Source: Synaphobranchus kaupii (lineage: Eukaryota; Chordata; Actinopteri; Anguilliformes; Synaphobranchidae). From it: a stretch of DNA of 64,000 nucleotides. Position 1 is the first letter of the stretch; the number at the start of each line of letters is the position of its first letter. The translations under genes were made by a program, and so were the position numbers. The notes beneath the pieces were generated by a model that saw only the letters and a list, made by a program, of their open reading frames with translations, was not told the origin of the DNA and ran no database searches. The stretch is from assembly GCA_029718625.1 (NCBI GenBank), contig CM056380.1, positions 48,635,218 to 48,699,217 of the forward strand, written 5' to 3'. Shown one piece after another: positions 52,201 to 63,249 of this stretch.

Positions 52201-54984
52201 AGGTTCTATGTTGGTTTAAACCCCCTTTGTTTTAATTTTCTCTCTTTTTGGGATGCCCAGTTTTTCAGCTCATCGAGACATCACAATCATCTTCCATCAT
52301 TTCTGGGTTGCACAGACTGCAGTAACCTTTTGCTCAATTTGAGACACAGCAGCATTGAAAACACTGTGAATGGCTCTGTGCCACCAGGAGAACGTTTGAA
52401 AAGAGGCTTTATGAAAGCTATCCTAATTTCATACCCCTGAAGAGAACACAACACACCACATAGCAGTCCCTCTGCCATGTGGTCAATTAAAGTATAGATG
52501 ACAAAGTGTGTCCTGAGTGCAACTTTTTCCCTGAAACCTCATAAAAACTTCCAACAGAAGCCCGGTGCCCCCACACTTTTTACCCACTGCAGGTACAGGG
52601 ATGCCAAGGAAGTTGTCATCATCAAGGCTGTGATCGTTGCAGCCAAATCGCTCCCAACGAATGTCGACAGACGCACCTCCAAAAGTCTGCACTTTTCATA
52701 AAAAAGTCGCAACACTGGCTTAAATTACAACTCAAAATGTTTTGCAGCGGCCAAATCACAATCAATATCGCAGTTCATACTAGACTGTCGTAACGTAGGC
52801 TACCGCATCAATTTGAATGTTCAGCAGCTGTGATCATATTCAAATCGGAAAACCAAACACACATTAAAGAAAGATGATATTTCTAGTGCCATAATAATTT
52901 TCAGCAAAATCTAGGAAGGTTTTTTAGCAACAGTGACACAAATAAGGGTACCTAGGCTACTAAGTGCCACATGCATTCAGCATGAATACGCAATTCTAAC
53001 CAAAATTAGATGACAACCTATTTTAATCATACGAGTAGAGCCTACATTTGGGAGTCTTAGGCTAGGGCACATACCGTATCCTCAAACGTAACTTCGTATG
53101 CCTCCAACTTTTATAAGATGTTATTGTGCCAAATTTTGAGTAGCTTGCGCTACTACGTCAAACACTGGACGTCTCTTTCAATAGTAGGGAACAAAAACGC
53201 AAATCTAAAAATAGATACCATCCTTCAATAAAATAAATAATTAATTTCTGCCACAGATAGACCTAGGCTACTTTCGCTTCGATGTGAGTCACGGAAAGAG
53301 TCCAAAGTTTGGCAAACGCCATTTGTTTGGAGGTCCAATTAATCTCGAAAGGGAGGCGACCTAAGTACATGAATTGATTGGTAACACTGAAAGCATTGGC
53401 ATAGCAAAGTGACAGCAAATTACAACTAAACTGCAACAGATAAACTACACATTTTTGAGTGGACGTCATATTGGATAACTGATGACATAATTGCTTGATG
53501 GATACCACTAATATGTGGAATGTTACATATAGTTACATAACTCTCATATAATATATCTAGACTAATGTTATATAACTGTCTAAATCGCTGAAACGTGGCC
53601 ATATTTATTTTTAAAAAAGCCAAATTAGTTCCCTGTCACAAAGGATTGTCAAATGTCACAGTGATGGTCAGATCTGCCAACTAATTCATCAAATTGGCAA
53701 ATTAGAATGTGGTAGGCTACCTTTCCGCCCAAGACTCAGTAGTAGACCTGTACTGAGCAGGAGAAGGAGCGAGTAGAGCCTGCCATGGAGAACTCCAGCT
53801 GCCCGAAAGCCAAAACCCACAGATGTCTTTCTTATGACATTGTGCCACTTTACGCTGGACCCCAACCAGAGGGAATACATCATAATGTGCCAGGTCTTCC
53901 AAAAAATCTATTTTAAATTGTGTTTACATGTGTGTCAGCCAGTGAAAACACTTACCTTACAAGTGTACAGATTCATATTGTTTGTGGGGTTGGTTGGGGC
54001 TGTGGGTTGGGAGGGTGGGGGAGTAATTTCAAGTGGGTGAGGTGCAGGCTGGGATGACTGATGGCCGCAGGAGGACTAGGGGAGGTGGGAGAGGGAGGAT
54101 GGAGAAATGCCTCCACACCGAGGGTGTGTTACTCCAGACGCCTCTGTGTTACTGGATTACATTCCTCTTTGGAACAGGCAGATGCTGGACAAGGGGTGGC
54201 GTGAAGCTTGTTTCCACAACGATTTAAACCAGATGACCATGAAATAGCAGAGCAGGGCCCTCTGAGACTCCGGCATCATGAAACGTGAAACGGGTGGAAG
54301 AGGATGCGCGTTATTACAGCAGTTATTGCGCTACTCATATAATGCAGGACTTTACTTTAACATTTTTCTGCAATATAGTTTGGAGGGTAAATGCCCCGCA
54401 TTATATATTCTGTCAGAAACCACCTGTCTATAGCATGCAGCATAAATTAGTTTATATAAACAAATTAGTTGCATAAACAATATATTATCGTGTGCTGATT
54501 TGAATCAAACTAAGCAGATCTTGATATAAAAGCTGTATCATGTAGCTGTTATCTATAAATACATGCATTGATTATTGTTTATCAATTGTGGATCAGTTTG
54601 CAAAATAGTGCTTTTTGTCAGCTAAATTACAGTGTAAAGCAGAACGCTTTCAGAAAATTCACTAGATCATGAAATCAGCAAAAACACCCATTTGAACAAT
54701 AAACACATCTGTGTCAGTGACTCAGACCTCATGACCACAACTCACAATCAACTCTTTGGTTGCCAGGAGACATGACTTATGGGCTGTCTCTCCTGAAATC
54801 GGATATTCAGTGTTGAGTAAACTTCCAGCCCGGAGAGGCTTCCTTCTGTCTGGGCATCATTGTTTAAACAGGATTGTTCATTCAGACTTAATCCACCTTA
54901 CTAGTTCTGATTCACCCCACTTCTACTAAACATCACAAACACCATAAATAAGACCTTTTCTTGATCGTTTCAGAAATGACACAA
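46278..54984. other. intergenic, no gene seen
   Basis: About 8.7 kb of AT-rich non-coding sequence. Minor items: a possible hAT-type repeat end at 46520-46700, a tRNA-like SINE relic at 49040-49130 (GGTTCAAATCC), T15 at about 49844, G-rich DNA at 50175-50250, and CA repeats at 50378-50416. The open frames at 49537-49815 and 52156-52440 resemble no family. Confidence 0.5.
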
Positions 54985-55205
54985 GAGCACTTCCATCCAT
55001 CCATTATCTAACCCGCTTATTCCTGGTCAGTGTGGATTGGAGCGAGAGGCAGGAATACCCCCTGGACATGTCGGCAATCCATCACAGGGCACACACCCCA
55101 TTCACTCACACACTCATACCTACGGGGAATTTAGACTCTCCAGTTAGCCTAACCCGCATGTCTTTGGACTGTGGCAGGAAACCAGAGTACCCGGAGGGCT
55201 ATAAA
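54985..55205. repeat. common fish interspersed repeat
   Basis: CCATCCATTATCTAACCCGC, GGCAGGAATACCCCCTGGAC, GCACACACCCCATTCACTCA and ATGTCTTTGGACTGTGGCAG form the familiar order of a repeat widespread in teleosts. I could not assign it to a class with confidence. Confidence 0.7.
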
Positions 55206-55322
55206 AAAGGGCTATTATAGTTCTACTCTGGAGGACTATAAAATTATCTGCATTGTGAAAAAAATTGCAGATTTATCCATTCCCTCTGCTCTCCTGAAAT
55301 ATTTTTACTGCTATGACATTAT

Positions 55323-57282
55323 GGGCCCTATCTTACACCCGGCGCAAAGCGGCGCTAACGCAAACGCAAGTGTCTTTGCTATCTTACACCCGGCGCTAGG
55401 TCCATAATAACGCCTAAGGCTTACGCCGTCAAACTAGCATGTTTGACGGCGTAACTCTTGCGCCATCATTAGTGAACTGGGCGTGTTGGTCTTAAGATGA
55501 GGAGTGGCCAGGATTCTTTTTGGCGTATTGCTATCTTGAGCCAGCAGAAAGCGCTTGCGCTAGAACCACCACAAACCTGGTCTAAAGTCATGTCGCAGTT
55601 GTTTACATGCTATTTTAACGGCGCATATAAGTGCGTCTACATAGGCGTGTGCACAACGCGCATACCCTCCTGTCTGTTACACACAGGGGCGTGCACAGGC
55701 ATGACTAAAATATCTAGATCACAATGTGAAATATTATTATTGTGTAGGCTATATCAAAAATGCATAATAATAAAAGGTTCCATAGGTCCACATACCTTTC
55801 CCTCAGCGAAGGGAAACAATGCCACATTACATTGCTCTCAGCCCACTCCATCAACATCCAGGCGATGTGCGATGGTACGGGACAATGGCTATCCATTAAA
55901 AAGGAGCTGATAACACCTATAGCTATCAAGCCTAATGCGCGAATTGTCTTTGCACCTAATGCGTGAATTGTCATTCAATGGAAAACTCGCGCACGGCAAT
56001 AGACGGACATTTAAGTTCTGAAAATGCGCTTCAGATGTCATTACAATACAGCTCTGTTTATCTATGAATACAGCCTGTAAGTAAATAGAATGGTTTGTGA
56101 CTGAAAAAAGTTCAAAACCTTCTCCAGTGAATATTGCATTTATTGTTTTTCAAATAGCCTAGGCTACAGCGAATTCGCTGTGCATAAGGTTTTTTTCGAT
56201 AGCCTATGGTTAAAAAACGGAGATGTCACCATGTTAACTAAATTGTAACCTTAGCTATTCTTCGTCCTTCATATTTTTTTAAATGACAGTGACCAGGTTT
56301 CCATACTCTCACCGTTTAAAACCCAGCTGATTTCACCCGTTATTCCTTAACTGAACAAAACGATTTTAAAGAGAACTAAGCGTCTAATTAGAAACTAAAA
56401 CAATTTTGCAGCACGTTACACAATTAATTCTCAATTAATTTTAATGCCATTCTCTGCACGTTTAACGGTCTTCCTGGGAAAGTGGGTTGTTTTAAAGGAT
56501 TACGCTACGAGTAAAACAGGTTGGTCACATTTCCATAAACAGGACATTATTAAACAAGGGGAAATATGCGTGAACTTATGGGTTGCGAACCTGACAGCTT
56601 TATTGTATGGCTATTTAGTGTCATCATTAAGGCAAAATAACGGTATGTATGTTATTAATCAATATTAGCCTACTATGCAGGTAGCCTAATGAACTTTGGA
56701 TGAAGCTTGAACTTCGAGAACTCCATGAGAACAGCCTCTTGGAATTGATGTTTGACACTTTCATTGCATAATCAAACGAAATTCGCTGAACAAGCAGGCT
56801 AATTTGGCGTTTTCTAAGGTGAGACTGAAGCCATTGATAGCTTATTCTCAGCTGTTGCAGGTCCTTTTAACGAAATTTAACCGCACATATTTTGTAAAAT
56901 AACAGCCCTGTCTGGAATTACCGGGAACTCATAGGCTAAAGGTTAATCCGAATAATATTGATCATACTCCATTTAGCCTATTCCTTGATCACACTAAACA
57001 CGCACGAGCATGTCTGTTTCGCCATCATAAGCAATCCGCCAAGGTGGAAAAGCAGGCTTTTAAAGGGAATGGGATATGACATTTTGATTGGTTTATTGAA
57101 TGTCACGCCCAAGACACACCTATAATTAATGAAGCGACTAGGTTCAGCCCAGTTGCACCATGCGCCGTGCTTAGCGCCAAAAAAACACGCCGTTAAAATA
57201 GCAAAAGTGGACTTGGACACGCCCTAAATGGACTTAGCGCCATGCGCTTAGACTAAGCGCCAAGATCGCCAAGATAGGGCCC
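55323..57282. mobile_element. non-autonomous DNA transposon with GGGCCCTATCTT ends (Harbinger-like?)
   Basis: The left end is GGGCCCTATCTTACACCCGG. The right end is the inverted GGGCCCTATCTT, with subterminal GGCGCTTAG-type GCGC-rich repeats at both ends. TAT flanks both sides (55320-55322 and 57283-57285), consistent with a 3-bp target duplication. The 1960-bp interior has no transposase-like open frame. The assignment to PIF/Harbinger is by resemblance to fish elements I recall and is tentative. Confidence 0.75.
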
Positions 57283-57950
57283 TATGTGTTACCTCAACAC
57301 TTACAGTGTGGATTTTAAATGGGTTCCCATTAAGGCCTGAATTTAATTAAAATATTTTCTGCTTGACTTTGACTCAAAATTAAATTGTTTTCCTTTTTTT
57401 CTACCTTCATAAACAACAAGTTCAAAAAGTTAAGCAAGAAAACTAATTCATATTGGTATCACTTGCATTTATTTACAAGGCACATGCTGACTTAATCAAT
57501 GGCTGCATGTTTCTTTAATATACACCCCTTTTCAATTGTAACTCCAACCCTCTAAACCCTTTGAAGGTTGAAGACATTCTGGGAAAAAAGCCTAAAGGTC
57601 CAGTGGGGTGGACACAAAACAGTTTAGTGATGAACGATGGCCTAGATGGATTTCTATTATTTGGTTGTAATTAGCTGAGTGTATCAGGCTGTTGTCCATG
57701 GAACTGGCTTGTACATGGTGCTTTTGTCATGTTGTGTTCAAAATAAAATAACAATTCCGCTTATATAGAATTTTGAATTCCCATTGACACTGTTACCTCC
57801 ATGCCATTGATTATGACTGGACCTGGAAATGAAATAAGGCTGGGAGAGTGCAAACAACACTGTTAGAGTTGATTGCATGAGAGTACTACATTATTAGGAC
57901 CTGTCTTTATGTCTAAAAAAAGGGTTCAAACAACTGTACCAGTTGGACTG

Positions 57951-58466
57951 TACACTACCCTTCAAAGGTTTGGAATTACTGAGACATTTTTAAAAAATCA
58001 TACTTTTATTCACCAAGGTAGCATTAAATTGATCAAAAAATACAGTCAAGACATTGATAATGTTATAAACTACTATTTCTATTTCATTCCATTTCTACCT
58101 TAGCAACTCAAAGAAAGTCATTTTATAGCTTCATTAAATGGGCACAATTGTTTTCGGCTGGACTTAATATAATGGGAATGGTTTCTCTAGTACCAAATTA
58201 GCACATTAGCATGATTACTTAAGGATGAGGTAACACAGTGTGTTGTTAGTACACTGGAGTAATGGCTGCTGAAAATGTGGCTTTGCAATCATGTAAAGAT
58301 GATTAAAAAAACAGTTATTTCAAATAGTAATAGTAATTTGTAGCATTATTAATGTTGTGAATGTACTTTTTAATCAATTCAATGCCACATTGGTGAATAA
58401 AAGTATCGATTTCTTTCAAAAACATAAAAATTCCTTAGTGATTCCAAACTTTTGAACGGTAGTGTA
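57951..58466. mobile_element. Tc1/mariner-type MITE
   Basis: Ends of about 30 bp are imperfect inverted repeats (TACACTACCCTTCAAAGG on the left, TACACTACCGTTCAAAAG on the right, reversed), with TA at both borders. The AT-rich 516-bp interior has no coding capacity. Confidence 0.85.
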
Positions 58467-58544
58467 TATCAAAGTGTTAACGATACCACAGTGTGACTGC
58501 GTAATCACTGTGAAACAGTGTTCAGTTTAACTCTTTTCAGAGCT

Positions 58545-58760
58545 TAATTAATGAATCAATCAAATTATATTTGTATAGTGCATTTTTACAAAGGATTTGT
58601 CACAATACGCTTCACAGTTTACCCTGGCCTAAACCCGCACAGAGCAAGCCAGAGACAACAGTGGCAAGGGAAAACTCCCTGGAAGACATGTAGGGAGAAA
58701 CCTTGGAAGGAACTAGACTCAGTAGGGGGGCCCATCCTTCTCTGGCCGAAACAGTGGTAA
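58545..58760. repeat. common fish interspersed repeat (LINE 3' type)
   Basis: TTTGTATAGTGCATTTTTAC, AGAGCAAGCCAGAGACAACA, GGCAAGGGAAAACTCCCTGG, GAAACCTTGGAAGGAAC and CCCATCCTTCTCTGG occur in the order known from a widespread fish repeat. Confidence 0.7.
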
Positions 58761-60621
58761 ATATAAATTACAGCGCATAAAGAGTGTTGAATAAGCAACA
58801 CATGTTGATAAAATGCCATTTAAAGTGTTAGCCTGCATGGGCTACTGCTCCACACAGAGTGAAGAATGTCCCTCCTTTCTGTTTGGGCTTATTGAAGGTG
58901 GAATTTCCCAACAGGAAACACAGAATGCCAACCTGCTTGGCAGCCGGTCTGTCTGTTTGTCGGTGTTATATGCATTTGGTTCTTTCTTATGTCTGTGTGA
59001 CCTCAGGTTCCCCTTGCCGATGTCTTGTCTGTCTTCCAGTCAGTCAGCTTGTCTTCCTGTGGGTCTGTCTGTATGCTTCCTTTTCATTGTCAGTTTGTCT
59101 GTCCATCCATCTTGGTGGTTTGTACCGTTGCAGCTCAGAGGATCAAAGAAGCTGGGATTTACACACACACGCACACACGCACGCACGCACACACACACAG
59201 TCATACGCTTCTTATTGCTGTGATATACAGTAGAGCTGATTTTCAGTGATTAAATCCTCAAAAACAGTTTCTTAAAACACCAGTAGATAATCATCCCTTT
59301 GTGCTCCACAGCTCTGGAATCAGATCGGGGGACGGATTAGATCAAACCTTTGACCAATCATGATCCTGTATTTCACACTCTCCATGTAGAAAATGAGGTG
59401 AGTCTCGAGTGGACAAGCATCAAGATGGTTACCAGACTTCTAGTTTCATTCCTCATAAATTCAGACTCATAGTCCAATTAAGTGATGATTTTTGTAAGAC
59501 GGTCTGGATAAGAGTGTAAGCTAAATGATGTAATGTAATGCCAGAATGTAAAGCGCTCGCTCAATAAGAATGTATTTGTTCACATTTAATAATGAAACAT
59601 TCATTAAAACCATCCGTTCATGAAGGGGCATGATTCCAGTGCGTGACACTCTTAAAGTTCACACAACCAAGTGAACCTCACGTAGCATGTTTGTGGATGT
59701 GTCCTCCCTGAGAAAGGCTTGTTTTGATTGCCGACTGGTCAGTGACGAATTGGAAGTCTGTCTGCATTTTTACCTTCCTGAACAAAGAAATGGTGTTTAT
59801 GAAGCGCACACGCTAAGAGTGGAGTATGGATTCTTTCTCTCTCTGTTATGTGCTTCAGGCACTTTGAACAGGAATGATAGACCTTTTAAAAAACAGCGGC
59901 CACAAAATCCAGAATCCCCCCTAATACCCTCTCCCTTCCCCGTCCCTGAGCCATGGGTGGTGAAGGGGGTGGGACAGCCGCCTGTTTAGGGCAGGTGCTT
60001 TGGGCCGCAGGGAACACACCTGAACAGCCAGATTGACGCTGCCCAGGAGACGTACGGACACGCCCCCTCCAAACCCCGCTCCATCCTGAGCTGAGAGGGG
60101 GAGCGTGGCGTTTTGGGAGAGGACTGGTCTGAACCTGTCAGTGTGAACACACACACACACACACACGCACACACACATATATACACACACACAGACACAT
60201 ATACACACATAAAGACACCCTGTAGACACTGGAGTGCAATTTATCTGTCTTCAGTGCTCCAGGGGAATTAGACACACAATACAGAGCAGAAATTTGTACT
60301 GCAAATGCTTTTCAATGACAGTTCAAAATATGGCTGGAGGGACTTGGCAAGCCTTCTGATTATGACGATGATACATAACCCTCCCTATGCATGACTAAAT
60401 ACCTGACTCCTGGCACATCAAGGTCTCATTTAGGAGAGAGAAAATCATACTAAAAGATTCAAATGCAATTGCAGAAAAGAGAATGCAAAAATGAAAATGG
60501 TCTCTTTTCTATAGAAAAGGAATTTGTGTAAAGATCTTTGGTTATGGATTATCAGGACTCCTTATAGTGACTCGCAGTCAACGCATACATAAACCATCCG
60601 AAACATTTAAAAAAAGAGTTA
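58761..60621. other. intergenic downstream of smoc2
   Basis: No gene. It contains a V-SINE-type tail at 59485-59545 (GTCTGGATAAGAGTGTAAGC, TAATGTAATG) and CA repeats at 59160-59200 and 60148-60200. Confidence 0.5.
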
Positions 60622-61095
60622 TTTATTTTCCAATTATGTGAATCAGCTTTAAGAACAAATGTCATATTTAATGCACACTGAGAACTACTATACAAAGCTC
60701 TGGCAAGGTTGCTAAAATCAGAACATACAAGAAGGTTTCTACGTTATTGTTTTCACACATTCTCCAATCTATCCATACATCTGCTGTAAAATATTAAAAA
60801 TACAAGTACTGTAACAAAATTGAACACAAATACATGAAAACTTGTACAACTCAGAAAAAAAGTATTCCTTTTAGACATGAAGGACACATACATTGTATGT
60901 GTTAAATTATTTTTTAAGACATAAAAAAGCTAACTATGTCATTCACAGATTCAGCAGTCTGTTTAAATACCTCATCTCTACAAAGTGAATTTACATCTTA
61001 AAGTACAAAGTGCAAATACTATGGTTTCCATCGCTGTTTGGTGAGCGCAGAATCTCTTGGTGACAGGAAGCCCTGTTGCCATCAGCCAGCCCCAT
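60622..61095 (-). other. smoc2: smoc2 3' UTR (predicted)
   Basis: AT-rich sequence after the smoc2 stop codon. The first AATAAA on the minus strand is at 60622-60627, giving a UTR of about 470 bases. No coding potential. Confidence 0.5.
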
Positions 61096-61119
61096 TTAAC
61101 CTTGTTTTTTTGAAGCGTT
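61096..61119 (-). CDS. smoc2: smoc2 last coding exon
   Basis: The acceptor TTGGTTTTCAG|AAC is followed by codons for NASKKQG and a stop at 61096-61098. The KKQG ending parallels the RKQG ending of human SMOC2. The phase (0) agrees with the preceding micro-exon, which supports the splice model. Confidence 0.82.
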   Translation of the reverse strand, partial: NASKKQG

Positions 61120-61318
61120 CTGAAAACCAACAGTTAGAAAAAGGAGTTTATTTCCCCATTACACCATTTACTTGCTTAGTGGACACGCTTGCATGGGGCA
61201 AATTATAGGGCTCATATGTTTACACTCTGTCCACTTGTGCTGCAAGATATTCACAGAAGAAATTGGGGTCCAGATCCGTGCTCAGGGGTACAACCAGCAG
61301 CTCTTTCATCATGCCCTC

Positions 61319-61881
61319 CACATGCCACATACATGGCACACGCTGTTTCCACATGCCACATACATGGCACACGCTGTTTCCACATGCCACATACATGGCA
61401 CACGCTGTTTCCACATGCCACATACATGGCACACGCTGTTTCCACATGTCACATACATGGCACACGCTGTTTCCACATGTCACATACATGGCACACGCTG
61501 TTTCCACATGCCACATACATGACACACGCTGTTGCCACATGCCACATACAGTACATGGCACACACTGTTTCCACATGCCACATACATGGCACACGCTGTT
61601 TCCACATGCCACATACATGGCACACACTGTTTCCACATGCCACATACATGGCACACACTGTTTCCACATGCCACATACATGGCACACGCTGTTTCCACAT
61701 GTCACATACATGGCACACGCTGTTTCCACATGTCACATACATGACACACGCTGTTTCCACATGCCACATACATGGCACATGCTGTTTCCACATGCCACAT
61801 ACATGGCACACTCTGTTTCCACATGCCACATACATGGCACACGCTGTTTCCACATGTCACACACATGGTACACACTGTTTA
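61319..61881. repeat. 31-bp minisatellite in the last smoc2 intron
   Basis: About 18 tandem copies of a 31-bp unit built around CCACATACATGGCACACGC and TGTTTCCACATG. One copy near 61546 carries a 5-base insertion. The unit has no stop codon in several frames, so long open frames of period 31 residues (His/Thr/Met/Cys-rich) appear on both strands; these are by-products of the repeat and lie inside an intron. Confidence 0.96.
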
Positions 61882-62273
61882 TTCTGTGCATTGTGTTCAT
61901 TTATTGTAATTTTTTATTTATTATTACATTTTTTGTTTTTACAGAATTGACCTTCCTTATCTGGCTGTACATACTGCAAAGGTCTTGTGACTGATAAGCC
62001 AATGACTGATAAGTTCCCATGTGACTAAACAATAATGTTTTTGTTGGGTTTTTCATTGGGGAAAATGTACAGATTTTTGTTGTTCTGGAGATTTTTTCTT
62101 TTTTTAGAGATCCAAGGTTTTTGGATAACACTGATGATATATCACAATTTTGCCCACTATTATAGGGTATTACTGTCAGTGTACATATTGAAGGACTGTT
62201 CTCTAATGGAGGGTTGTAGAGGTTTTGTGGTGCGAGGTAGGAAATGTTAGGGATTTCACACGAAGTCACTCAC

Positions 62274-62311
62274 CTGTTTACTAGAAGTTGTGCTTTCACC
62301 AGTCTTAGGCC
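62274..62311 (-). CDS. smoc2: smoc2 penultimate micro-exon (38 nt)
   Basis: The acceptor TTCTCTTAG|GG and donor AAACAG|GTGAGT delimit 38 nt, which read in frame from the previous exon as (G)PKTGESTTSSKQ. The composition resembles the hydrophilic C-terminal tail of human SMOC2. It was found by following the split Gly codon from the EF-hand exon. Confidence 0.82.
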
Positions 62312-62434
62312 CTAAGAGAATCAGAAAAATTTTATGTAAGTTTTTATGTAATTCTCAAATCCACCCCCCACCAAAGGGAAACTTAAAACAGCAAACATTT
62401 TACATATTATCCAGTCCCATAACCGGTCCTCCTC

Positions 62435-62545
62435 TAACACAGTTGAAGTGAAGTACCTGCTCAAGGCTACCATAGCTGGAACCCAGCTGGGATCTGACTG
62501 CAGATGTGACCGGGTGCTAAGTCTGGCTCTCTAACCGCTGCCCTG
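62435..62545 (-). mobile_element. V-SINE-like fragment in a smoc2 intron
   Basis: On the minus strand the sequence reads GGGCAGCGGTTAGAGAG (A-box-like), then a B-box-like segment, then GCCTTGAGCAGGTACTT, the conserved body motif of fish tRNA-derived SINEs. It ends about 27 bases from the EF-hand exon's donor. Confidence 0.6.
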
Positions 62546-62571
62546 AGTGGGGGGTGTGAGCGGAGTCTCAC

Positions 62572-62819
62572 CGTCCTCCTTGGTGACCCCCAGACAGCCC
62601 ATCAGCTCCGGCAGGGACAAGGCCTTGTCGTTGCTGATGTCACAGTACTCCACAAACTTCTTGACGCACTTCTTGGGCTTGGACTTCTTCCTCAGGAGGC
62701 GCTTGAAGGGCTTGATCTCCTTTTTGCCGATGTCCCCGCTGGAGTTCTTATCCAGCTGGCTGAAGTACCAGTGCACCACCCTCTCCTCCAGCGTGTGGCT
62801 GGGGTCAGGCTCCAACATC
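62572..62819 (-). CDS. smoc2: smoc2 exon, EF-hand (EC) domain
   Basis: This 248-nt exon is bounded by GACAG|G and GACG|GTGAGA. SMOC2 is a secreted matricellular protein of the SPARC family that modulates growth-factor and BMP-type signalling. The exon encodes PSHTLEERVVHWYFSQLDKN and carries both EF-hand loops: DKNSSGDIGKKE, a canonical 12-residue loop with acidic positions 1, 7 and 12, and DISNDKALSLPE. Cysteines in KPKKCVKKFVEYC and MGCLG match the disulphides of the EC domain. The GDIGKKEIKPFKR stretch and the later ...KKQG tail favour SMOC2 over SMOC1, whose product ends shortly after CLGVSKE. Confidence 0.95.
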
Positions 62820-63149
62820 CTGTCAGTCAGTCAACCAGTCAATTGATCAATCAATCAATCAGTCAATAAATCAATACATCAACCAGCTAACCAATGAATC
62901 AATCAATTAATCAAACAACCAACTGATATATATGCATAAATAATAACTGCATGTCAAATTAACAACTGTAAATGCATAATTTTGAGTAAAAATAAATTGA
63001 AGTTAAAATGAAAACAAAAAGCAGGCTGAACTGTGAGACTGCACTGGACTGACTCTCAGTGAACATGATGGTATGACTCTCAGCGAATGTGGGAGCGTCA
63101 TGAGGAGCCTGACCTCTGACCCCTGTCCAGCTGTAGGCGTGGCCCTTAC
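62820..63149 (-). other. smoc2: smoc2 intron between linker and EF-hand exons
   Basis: A 330-base intron with GT-AG ends. It has an imperfect AATCAATC/AGTCAGTC tetranucleotide tract at 62822-62925. Nothing else is seen. Confidence 0.8.
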
Positions 63150-63249
63150 CTGGCTGCGGAGGCGGGGTCGGTGACGGCGTGCACCATGTCCGTCGACAGG
63201 GCGTCCAGGACGCTCGTCAGAAACTCCGTCTTCTTGGCCCCGGGACACC
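63150..63249 (-). CDS. smoc2: smoc2 exon, linker before the calcium-binding domain
   Basis: This 100-nt internal exon has acceptor CTCTCAG|GG and donor GCCAG|GTAAGG. It encodes CPGAKKTEFLTSVLDALSTD, then MVHAVTDPASAAR with the last codon split. In SMOC proteins the stretch KKTEFL...LLDAL.TDMV follows the second thyroglobulin type-1 domain and opens the extracellular calcium-binding domain. It is the most upstream smoc2 exon in the window; earlier exons must lie beyond 64000. Confidence 0.9.

Noticed and set aside
55497..55910. Open frame of 137 residues
   Set aside because: It lies inside the non-autonomous GGGCCC-ended transposon and shows no transposase or other domain.
61189..61950. Open frame of 253 residues (and several on both strands) over the smoc2 intron
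   Set aside because: It is generated by the stop-free 31-bp tandem repeat. It has a 31-residue period, no family resemblance, and lies inside an intron defined by matched splice phases.
62531..62571. Read-through end of smoc2 after the EF-hand exon
   Set aside because: GACG|GTGAGA is a good donor, and two downstream exons in correct phase give the expected basic tail.
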